A stretch of 5,917 nucleotides of DNA. Origin: Deltaproteobacteria bacterium. GTDB lineage: Bacteria > Myxococcota_A > Polyangia > HGW-17 > SLPX01. The notes under the pieces were generated by a model, which saw nothing but the letters and a program-made list of their open reading frames with translations, had not been told where the DNA came from and did not search any database. The translations under genes and the position numbers were made by a program. The DNA lies in NCBI GenBank assembly GCA_011390535.1, contig JAABSF010000192.1, forward strand, positions 1-5,917. The letters run 5' to 3'. Below, one piece after another: positions 1 to 4,683 of the stretch. Each line of letters starts with the position of its first letter. Within the stretch, counting starts at the first letter, position 1.

Positions 1-54
1 GGAATGGGGAGCAAATACTCGGCTCTTTTTTCCGGAGTTCGAAGGTTTTTGATT

Positions 55-759
55 ATGAATAAACACGACCCAAGAAACACACCGGTGATAGTTATCGGGG
101 CAGGTGGAACAGGCCGCTATATCGCCCAATGCGTAGATAGAACCAAGAAGTTTTGCTGCGCGGGTTTTCTGGATGACGACATTGAAAAGCGATCACAACT
201 CTACAATGGTTTAGCTGTGCTGGGTGGAACAGACACATGGAGAGAGCTGGATGATGATTATCTTTTCATAAACTCTTTGTATGGAGAAAAGGCCATGCAA
301 AGATATGGTTCTCTCATCCGGAGGTTGTCTATTCCGGATGAGCGATGGGCTACGATAATTGATCCCGATGCAACGGTTTTTTCTACCGTAAAAATAGGAA
401 GAGGTTCGTTCGTGGGGCCGGGAACAGTCGTGGAACCGAATGCTGTTATCGGATCACATTGCGCGCTCCTGGGCAATGTTTATCTAGCTCACGACTCGGT
501 TTTGGGCGACTTCGCTTGCTGTGCCAACAGTGTGTCCATATCCGGCTGTGTTTCTGTAGGTGAAGCAACCTTTGTAGGGGCAAACGCCTCGATTCGTCAG
601 CACTTGAAGATTGGAGCAGGAGGTGTAATCGGCATGGGCGCGGTGGTGGTGAAACCCGTTTCTCAAGGAGTTACGGTGGCGGGAAACCCGGCAAAGCCCA
701 TTAAGCAGCCGAATAACGAAACAAAAACCGCACCGACAAAACCCGGTAAGACTCCATAG
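55..759 (+). CDS. NeuD/PglD-family sugar O-/N-acyltransferase (left-handed beta-helix)
   Basis: Probable acyl-CoA-dependent transferase that acetylates a sugar or nucleotide-sugar used for a surface glycan; it should act in the cytoplasm. Seen in the sequence: an N-terminal nucleotide-sugar-binding fold beginning with the glycine-rich segment VIVIGAGGTGRYIA (residues 11-24 from this start). This is followed from about residue 105 by imperfect hexapeptide repeats (for example VKIGRG, AVIGSH, VSVGEA, LKIGAG) typical of a left-handed beta-helix. The motif YLAHDSVLGD carries the family's catalytic histidine, here His146. The end, VAGNPAKPI, is the usual closing segment, followed by a non-conserved polar tail rich in Thr, Lys and Pro. 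The start at 55 is preferred because GAAGG (41-45) lies 9 nt upstream and the conserved fold begins about ten residues later. An in-frame ATG at 4 would add 17 unconserved residues, and its upstream region is outside the window. The substrate cannot be told from sequence; NeuD (sialate), PglD (bacillosamine) and perosamine acetyltransferases all share this architecture. Confidence 0.88.
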   Translation: MNKHDPRNTPVIVIGAGGTGRYIAQCVDRTKKFCCAGFLDDDIEKRSQLYNGLAVLGGTDTWRELDDDYLFINSLYGEKAMQRYGSLIRRLSIPDERWATIIDPDATVFSTVKIGRGSFVGPGTVVEPNAVIGSHCALLGNVYLAHDSVLGDFACCANSVSISGCVSVGEATFVGANASIRQHLKIGAGGVIGMGAVVVKPVSQGVTVAGNPAKPIKQPNNETKTAPTKPGKTP

Positions 760-760
760 T

Positions 761-815
761 CCCGGGTGGGGACCCGGTAGGGGCCCGGCATGGACCCGGC
801 ATGGACCCGGTGGGA
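761..815. repeat. GC-rich tandem repeat, about 11-bp unit, five copies
   Basis: Five head-to-tail units start with CCCGG: 761-772 (12 bp), 773-783, 784-794, 795-805 and 806-815 (10 bp). The units at 784-794 and 795-805 are identical (CCCGGCATGGA). The array begins two bases after the acyltransferase stop codon. A similar ACCCGGTAAG lies at 741-750 inside the end of that gene, so the array may have grown out of coding sequence. It fills much of the 135-bp gap before the glycosyltransferase. No promoter or Rho-independent terminator could be recognised in that gap. Confidence 0.8.
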
Positions 816-844
816 ACTTTGTATGGTTTCTCTCAAAACTTCAG

Positions 845-879
845 CCGAGAGACCGGAAAACACCTAAAACCCGAGAGAC
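845..879. repeat. 9-bp direct repeat CCGAGAGAC upstream of the glycosyltransferase
   Basis: CCGAGAGAC occurs at 845-853 and again at 871-879, a 26-bp period, in the leader just before the glycosyltransferase start at 895. The first copy can also pair with GGTTTCTCTC (825-834) to give an imperfect hairpin with a two-base bulge and a 12-nt loop. There is no following T run, so it is not a standard terminator. A related 11-mer, CAGCCGAGAGA, recurs at 842-852 and 1058-1068. This may be an operator-like pair or chance. Confidence 0.3.
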
Positions 880-894
880 GAAAAAGAGTTTTCA

Positions 895-1623
895 ATGAAG
901 ATATGTACTGTCTGCATAATGGTGTTTAACGAAGTGGAAAGCCTCTCCAGAGTTATAAAAGGTTTCGTTGATATCTCTCAGGATGTTGAAAACAGCTTGA
1001 GTGTAGCCCTCCGTATATTGATCATTGACGATGGCAGCCTGGACGGATCCGGCGAAACAGCCGAGAGATTGGCGGAAGAACATGATATTGTGAGTGTTGT
1101 ACACCACTCACAAAACAAGGGACTGGGAGAAGTATATAGAACCGGGTTTAAAGCGGCCGTTGGAGATTATGTCACTTTTTACCCGGCTGATGGACAGTTC
1201 GATCCAATGCTCATTTTTAAATACTTGCCTCTTATGAAGAGAGCGGATCTTGTATTGGGTTATTCTGAAGACGGGAGAGTTGGGCTGCTTGGACATTTTC
1301 TGTCTCTTGTTGAACGGTGTGCATATAAAGCGCTCTTTGGTCATTTTCCCAATTTTCAGGGGATTATGATGTTTCGCAGAAATATATTGGACGAAATCCC
1401 CATCCTCTCAAGGGGACGAGGGTGGGGAAATGTAATGGAGCTCATTTTGCGGGCGCATCGGCAAGGTTATAAAATCGCCCACGTGCCGATTTGCATAAGA
1501 CCCAGGCTTCACGGAAAATCAAAGGTTAACAATTGGCGGTCAATTTGGGCGAATATGGAGCAGTTGATTGAGCTGAGGTTTAAATTGCGGAAAAGATCAG
1601 GACCAAACATTCGCAAAGGATAA
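895..1623 (+). CDS. Glycosyltransferase family 2, polyprenyl-phosphate sugar transferase (DPM1-like)
   Basis: Likely transfers a hexose from a nucleotide-sugar to polyprenyl phosphate or a related lipid acceptor at the cytoplasmic membrane face. The 242-residue protein is a single GT-A domain. Visible motifs are the N-terminal strand CIMVFNEVESL (7-17), the nucleotide-binding IIDDGSLDGS (43-52), the dolichol-phosphate-mannose-synthase-like NKGLGEVYRTGF (74-85), and the metal-site region YPADGQFDP (96-104). The C-terminal HGKSKVN is the usual basic R/HGKSK loop. The first Asp of the canonical DXD is Pro97, with Asp99 kept; I have a recollection of PADGQ-type variants in this subfamily, so this need not mean inactivity. 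There is no C-terminal transmembrane pair, so the protein is soluble or peripheral. The ATG at 895 follows a weak purine tract (AAAGAG, 883-888). The stop lies 2 nt before the flippase-like gene, so the two are almost certainly cotranscribed. The actual donor sugar is unknown. Confidence 0.9.
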   Translation: MKICTVCIMVFNEVESLSRVIKGFVDISQDVENSLSVALRILIIDDGSLDGSGETAERLAEEHDIVSVVHHSQNKGLGEVYRTGFKAAVGDYVTFYPADGQFDPMLIFKYLPLMKRADLVLGYSEDGRVGLLGHFLSLVERCAYKALFGHFPNFQGIMMFRRNILDEIPILSRGRGWGNVMELILRAHRQGYKIAHVPICIRPRLHGKSKVNNWRSIWANMEQLIELRFKLRKRSGPNIRKG

Positions 1624-1625
1624 AG

Positions 1626-2756
1626 ATGGAGTCCGACAAATCAAACCATGAATCGAAATCCGACGGCTCCAAGTCCGATGGCTCCAAGTCCGATGGCTCC
1701 AGGTCCGACGGCTCCAAGTCCGATGGCTCGAAAGCTGACGGGTCAGAGACTGTCCGCCCAAAGGCTGACGGCAAAAAAAACATCTTCAGGTTTTTTATTG
1801 GGTTGGTGGTCAGCGGATTATTTATGGTTTTGGCCGCCCGAAACGTTGATTGGAGCTCTTCTCTCGAAGCAATGAAAGAGGCAAATCCGCTCTGGATGGC
1901 GGGAGGCGTCGCTTGTTTGCTTTTAACCTACGTTTTTTTCGCCGGAAGATGGGTTTGTTTAGCGCGGAGTTCTTTCGCTCTTACGTTAAGAGACGCCTTC
2001 TCTTTCATAATGATAGGTCATCTGGGAAACACTGTTATGCCCCTGAGGCTCGGCGATGTAACACGCGGTGTCTTGGTAGCTCGAACAACCGATGGCGGCA
2101 TGGTGACGGTTTTTACCACCATGTTTCTGGAAAAGCTACTGGATCTGGTGGCGATTTTGTTTTTGGTGGTTTGGGTCATGCTACACGTAAAGCTACCCCC
2201 GGTTGTACAAACAGCGGCCGGTTTCGTGGCACTGTCAGTGGGCCTGTCATTCGGTGCTGTTTTGGTTTTTCTGTTCTTTCCAATCGGAATTAAAAAGCGC
2301 CTGTATAAGTTGGAGCGGAAACTCCCGAAAAAGTTGGTCTCTTTCATCCGAAACATAACAGAACAAGCGGGCAGGGGTTTGTCTGCTTTTAAAAATATCC
2401 CGGTGTTGGTTTTCTCACTGGCATTCACCATCGCTGCATGGATCACAGCCGCAGCCGGTACTCTTTGCTACATGAAGGCCTTTGATTTTTCGCTGTCATG
2501 GAACGTCGCTGTTTTCGTCCTGGTAGTGATAAACCTGGGCTCAGCCATCCCATCTTCGCCCGGGTTCATCGGCGTTTATCATTATCTCGCGGTTTTCGCT
2601 TTGGGCTACTGGGGGGTTCAAAAGAGCGAAGCGCTGGGCTACGCCCTCTCCACTCATTTGCTGAACATCTCTACGATTATTATTATCGGAGGTCTCTGCC
2701 TCTGGATCAAAGGAATCAGATATCAACAACTCAAACAACTCAAACAACTCAAATGA
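1626..2756 (+). CDS. UPF0104/LPG-synthase-TM flippase-like integral membrane protein with repeat-bearing ends
   Basis: Multi-pass inner-membrane protein of the lysylphosphatidylglycerol-synthase transmembrane (flippase-like, UPF0104/YbhN) family. Members are often found beside lipid-linked sugar transferases and are thought to move or handle polyprenyl-linked sugars. About eight hydrophobic segments are visible, starting near residues 52-70, 88-107, 120-135, 160-185, 195-218, 258-285, 292-330 and 340-362. Family signatures are GNTVMPLRLGDVTRG (about residues 136-150) and the Pro/Gly-rich IPSSPGFIGVYHYLAVFAL near segment 7. AAAGGA at 1615-1620, 5 nt before the ATG, is a good ribosome-binding site, and the gene follows the glycosyltransferase by 2 nt. 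Odd points: a roughly 50-residue hydrophilic N-terminal extension made mostly of KSDGS repeats precedes the first membrane segment, and the protein ends in QLKQLKQLK. Both ends are minisatellite-encoded. There is no C-terminal aminoacyl-PG synthase domain, so it is not a full MprF. Specific substrate unknown. Confidence 0.88.
   Translation: MESDKSNHESKSDGSKSDGSKSDGSRSDGSKSDGSKADGSETVRPKADGKKNIFRFFIGLVVSGLFMVLAARNVDWSSSLEAMKEANPLWMAGGVACLLLTYVFFAGRWVCLARSSFALTLRDAFSFIMIGHLGNTVMPLRLGDVTRGVLVARTTDGGMVTVFTTMFLEKLLDLVAILFLVVWVMLHVKLPPVVQTAAGFVALSVGLSFGAVLVFLFFPIGIKKRLYKLERKLPKKLVSFIRNITEQAGRGLSAFKNIPVLVFSLAFTIAAWITAAAGTLCYMKAFDFSLSWNVAVFVLVVINLGSAIPSSPGFIGVYHYLAVFALGYWGVQKSEALGYALSTHLLNISTIIIIGGLCLWIKGIRYQQLKQLKQLK
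1656..1745 (+). repeat. In-frame 15-bp minisatellite encoding KSDGS repeats
   Basis: Six 15-bp units lie at 1656-1670, 1671-1685, 1686-1700, 1701-1715, 1716-1730 and 1731-1745. They encode KSDGS, KSDGS, KSDGS, RSDGS, KSDGS and KADGS. Units two and three are identical at the DNA level (AAGTCCGATGGCTCC). The others differ mainly by silent changes, and the last is the most diverged. Degenerate relatives lie on both sides (ESDKS at 1629-1643, KADG at 1761-1772). The unit length is a multiple of three, so copy-number change would lengthen or shorten the cytoplasmic tail without breaking the frame. Confidence 0.93.
2727..2753 (+). repeat. Three perfect 9-bp tandem copies encoding the C-terminal QLKQLKQLK
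   Basis: CAACTCAAA is repeated perfectly at 2727-2735, 2736-2744 and 2745-2753, directly before the TGA stop of the flippase-like gene. A partial unit (CAA) precedes it. After the last unit, a short tetranucleotide-like TGAATGAATAAA continues past the stop. The repeat adds a polar Gln-Leu-Lys tail after the last membrane segment and is in frame. Confidence 0.9.
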
Positions 2757-2769
2757 ATGAATAAAACTA

Positions 2770-2874
2770 ATGTCAAAAAAACAGTACTCAGAGCCTGCAA
2801 CAGATTTGTCGATAAAAAGGTTTCTCGCGAGTCTTGCAGGTCATGTTCGTGCTTATCTGGAGGGAATTGAATAA
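2770..2874 (+). CDS. Small 34-residue ORF coupled to the methyltransferase start
   Basis: Unrecognised. ATG at 2770, TAA at 2872-2874; the last base of the stop is the first base of the methyltransferase ATG (TAATG), a typical translational-coupling arrangement. The peptide starts MSKKQYSEPATDLSIKRF and ends with HVRAYLEGIE. From about residue 13 to the end it could form one amphipathic, mildly basic helix. It has no signal peptide, membrane segment or cysteine. Its own ribosome-binding site is poor: only AT-rich sequence lies upstream, just after the flippase-like gene's stop. The strong GGAGGG for the next gene lies inside it. It could be a small accessory or regulatory peptide of the modification gene, the remnant of a longer gene, or a leader ORF whose only role is coupling. 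The stop/start overlap is the main support. Confidence 0.45.
   Translation: MSKKQYSEPATDLSIKRFLASLAGHVRAYLEGIE
2859..2864 (+). promoter_or_regulatory. Strong ribosome-binding site of the methyltransferase gene
   Basis: GGAGGG ends 9 nt before the ATG at 2874. It is the best Shine-Dalgarno sequence in the window and fixes the methyltransferase start. It lies inside the preceding 34-codon ORF, so ribosomes finishing that ORF would uncover or re-use it. Confidence 0.75.
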
Positions 2875-3800
2875 TGGCGAGTCAGCTTTCCATAGACTTA
2901 CCTTTTTCGCTTCCGAAAAGTTCATATACATATGGTAAACGTTCGTCAGGTGAAATTCATGGCGTGGTTCTTACGAAAGAACATGTTGTGAACATGATTC
3001 TGGATATTACAGGATATCGACAAACCGAAGTCTTAAAGGATAAGACTTTTCTGGAACCTTCTTGTGGTCACGGTGCATTCTTAATTCCCGCCATTAATCG
3101 ATTCTTTTTATCTTTAGGTGAAGTTCAGCTGGAAATCGATGCATTGAAAGACCGATTTCGGGCCTATGACATAGATGAAGATCATGTCAACATAACCAGA
3201 AAAAAGGTTCGAAAAGTACTGGTTGCTAATAATGTACACTTAAAAGATGCAGAAGCTCTCGCCGAAACATGGGTGCTTTGTGGTGATTTTTTGCTTCAGA
3301 ATAAAAACCGCTCGTTTGATTTCATAATCGGAAATCCACCGTATATTCGCATTGAGCAGTTATCTACAACGTTGCAGGCAGAATATAGAAGTCGTTACGC
3401 TTCACTTTTTGATCGGGCTGATATTTATGTTGCATTCATTGAGCATGGATTGGATTTACTATCCCAAGATGGAAAGCTTTCATTCATATGTGCAGACCGA
3501 TGGATTTTGAACAAATACGGTGCGCCGCTGAAAAAAAAATTACAGACAAATTTGGTCTGCAACATTACATCGACCTTCATGAGGCTTCACCCTTTGAATC
3601 TAATGTTGTCGCTTATCCTGCAATATTTACAATTAAAAAAAATCAGTCCGAAAAAGTCATTGTTGCTGCGTTGCAGAATGCAACGGTTGAAGAATGCAAG
3701 GCGGTCACTTCTTCTCTCATTTTTCCGGAGGAGCACAATAATAGCGTTGATTTGCATGAATACACCTCATGGTTTTGCGGTTCCGAGCCATGGATACTGA
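2874..3800 (+). CDS. Eco57I/TaqI-like N6-adenine DNA methyltransferase, N-terminal catalytic half (frame 0, out-of-frame tail after 3539)
   Basis: Catalytic part of a DNA adenine-N6 methyltransferase that would transfer a methyl group from S-adenosylmethionine to a specific DNA site. Motif order is X, I, IV, then recognition domain (gamma class, as in M.TaqI). The motif X-like segment is GVVLTKEHVVNMILD (30-44). Motif I is LEPSCGHGAFL (60-70), the SAM-binding loop. An acidic motif II-like YDIDEDH starts at residue 98. Catalytic motif IV is NPPY at 154-157, within IIGNPPYIR. The family match continues to about residue 222, which ends in the A9 run at 3531-3539. After that, this frame reads 86 residues unlike any methyltransferase and stops at 3798-3800, while the true continuation lies in the -1 frame. 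As written, this product would have SAM-binding and catalytic motifs but no target-recognition domain. The gene is AT-rich relative to its flanks, suggesting transfer. Confidence 0.88.
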   Translation: MASQLSIDLPFSLPKSSYTYGKRSSGEIHGVVLTKEHVVNMILDITGYRQTEVLKDKTFLEPSCGHGAFLIPAINRFFLSLGEVQLEIDALKDRFRAYDIDEDHVNITRKKVRKVLVANNVHLKDAEALAETWVLCGDFLLQNKNRSFDFIIGNPPYIRIEQLSTTLQAEYRSRYASLFDRADIYVAFIEHGLDLLSQDGKLSFICADRWILNKYGAPLKKKLQTNLVCNITSTFMRLHPLNLMLSLILQYLQLKKISPKKSLLLRCRMQRLKNARRSLLLSFFRRSTIIALICMNTPHGFAVPSHGY

Positions 3801-4570
3801 GCTCGCCGGAGCATTTGGATGTTCTTCGTGATTTGGAGAATCGCTATCATCCCCTGGAAGCATATGGGGATACAAAGGTCGGAATTGGTGTGGCAACAGG
3901 AAATGACGCTGTTTACATAGTCGACAGCTCTTTGGATGTAGAATCGGATAGGCTGGTACCTTTAGTGAAACGGGAAGACATTGTCGAAGGCAAAATATTG
4001 GATTCCAACCGTTCAGTGATCAACACATTTACTCCCGGCAAGGGCACCATTAATTTGGATGAGTACCCAAAGTTAAGAGCGTTTTTTTTAAAACATGAGA
4101 AACAGATCAAAAAACGACATGTTGCTCAGAAAAACCCCGGAAGTTGGTTTAGAACTATTGATCGAGTTTATCCTGAACTGGTAAACAAGCCGAAACTATT
4201 GATACCTGACATTGCCGGCTCGAATGAAGTGGCTTTCGATGAAGGCAAATACCACCCTCATCACAATCTTTATTACATAACCTCATCCGATTGGGACATG
4301 GAAGTGCTTGGTGGTCTATTGAGTTCCAGGGTCGCACTTTTTTTTATTTGGTCTTATTCTGTAAAAATGAGAGGTAAATACTTACGGTTTCAGGCCCAAT
4401 ATCTACGTCGCATTTGTGTGCCCACCCCTGATACTATCTCAAAAGGGTTGAAGAAACAAATCAAGGATGCTTTCCGTAAGCGCGACTTTCAAACTCTCGA
4501 TGTACTCTCTTTGAAAGCCTATGATATACAATCCATTCCACTTTTCGATTTTGTAGATACAAGGAAGTAG
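3488..4570 (+). CDS. Methyltransferase C-terminal half with target-recognition domain (-1 frame, joined at the A9 tract)
   Basis: Second half of the same DNA methyltransferase. The homologous reading begins at about 3539 (ITDKFGLQHYIDLHEASPF...). The ORF opens earlier, at ATG 3488, only because that frame happens to lack stops. A GGAAAG 11 nt upstream of 3488 makes independent initiation possible but weak. If joined after Lys222, the full protein is 565 residues, a normal size for Eco57I-type methylases without a fused nuclease. The C-terminal signature KMRGKYLRFQAQYLRRI (about residues 498-514 of the joined protein) is the conserved end of the TaqI-like recognition region, followed by VPTP. 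No PD-(D/E)XK nuclease motif is evident, so this looks like modification only, not a fused type IIG enzyme. The stop at 4568-4570 is followed by the convergent spacer. Alone, this half would lack SAM-binding and catalytic motifs. Confidence 0.85.
   Translation: MCRPMDFEQIRCAAEKKITDKFGLQHYIDLHEASPFESNVVAYPAIFTIKKNQSEKVIVAALQNATVEECKAVTSSLIFPEEHNNSVDLHEYTSWFCGSEPWILSSPEHLDVLRDLENRYHPLEAYGDTKVGIGVATGNDAVYIVDSSLDVESDRLVPLVKREDIVEGKILDSNRSVINTFTPGKGTINLDEYPKLRAFFLKHEKQIKKRHVAQKNPGSWFRTIDRVYPELVNKPKLLIPDIAGSNEVAFDEGKYHPHHNLYYITSSDWDMEVLGGLLSSRVALFFIWSYSVKMRGKYLRFQAQYLRRICVPTPDTISKGLKKQIKDAFRKRDFQTLDVLSLKAYDIQSIPLFDFVDTRK
3491..3561. repeat. 8-bp perfect inverted repeat bracketing the A9 tract
   Basis: TGCAGACC at 3491-3498 is the exact reverse complement of GGTCTGCA at 3554-3561; the 55 nt between them include the A9 run. 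A competing shorter hairpin (CAGAC 3543-3547 with GTCTG 3555-3559, 7-nt loop) starts 3 nt after the A run. Either could influence ribosome or polymerase slippage, but both stems are short and may be chance. Confidence 0.35.
3531..3539 (+). other. A9 homopolymer at the frame change (slippery site, phase-variation tract or indel)
   Basis: Nine A follow CTG in the methyltransferase. Frame 0 reads CTG AAA AAA AAA TTA and departs from the family. Stepping back one base after the third AAA gives AAA ATT ACA GAC and restores the conserved sequence through to 4570. A tract of ten A (or seven) would give one continuous gene. The run contains the classic A-AAA-AAA slippery heptamer for -1 ribosomal frameshifting and is long enough for RNA-polymerase or replication slippage. 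A sequencing or assembly error in a homopolymer is the simplest alternative. Confidence 0.8.
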
Positions 4571-4682
4571 CCCCTTTTTAACCTTTTTTTAAAACAAAAT
4601 CCAATAGCGCGGCTCAACTTCAATCTAATCCACCGGAGAAATAGAAGCCGGACGACCAGGATAATTTGTTTCTAAAAGGGGG
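4571..4682. repeat. Imperfect inverted repeat spanning the convergent intergenic spacer
   Basis: CCCCTTTTTA (4571-4580), directly after the methyltransferase stop, pairs with TAAAAGGGGG (4673-4682), directly before the minus-strand stop: nine Watson-Crick pairs plus one G-U in RNA. The 92 bases between contain TTTTTTT (4584-4590) and no gene. It could be a shared termination structure for the convergent genes, the edges of a small non-autonomous element, or chance. No flanking target-site duplication was seen, and no compact hairpin followed by a T run was found for either gene. Confidence 0.3.
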
Positions 4683-4683
4683 A

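Noticed and set aside
761..815. CRISPR-like or Rho-independent terminator reading of the GC-rich array
   Set aside because: Units are 10-12 bp with no spacers, and no T run follows a stable hairpin.
1580..1783. Minus-strand ORF with EPSDL repeats
   Set aside because: Antisense reading of the same minisatellite; it overlaps two well-supported plus-strand genes.
1648..1875. 75-residue plus-strand ORF made of PSPMA-type repeats
   Set aside because: It is the 15-bp minisatellite of the flippase-like gene read in another frame. The array has no stops in this frame, and there is no ribosome-binding site or recognisable domain.
1850..2293. 147-residue plus-strand ORF inside the flippase-like gene
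   Set aside because: Fully contained in a gene with clear membrane segments and family motifs; the translation is Arg/Gly/Phe-rich and without domains.
2018..2446. 142-residue minus-strand ORF
   Set aside because: Antisense to the flippase-like gene, with no recognisable motif and low-complexity Thr/Ser/Lys content.
1626..2756. Full MprF lysylphosphatidylglycerol synthase
   Set aside because: Only the flippase-like membrane domain is present; the C-terminal aminoacyl-transfer domain is missing and the gene ends with the QLK repeat.
2757..2870. 37-residue ORF (MNKTNVKKTVLRAC...) between the flippase-like gene and the methyltransferase
   Set aside because: It overlaps the 34-codon ORF in another frame, ends 3 nt before the methylase start without a coupling overlap, and its Cys/Ser-rich end looks like chance.
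2874..4570. Type IIG restriction-modification fusion
   Set aside because: No nuclease motif precedes the methylase motifs; the protein starts about 60 residues before motif I, and the C-terminal part matches a recognition region.
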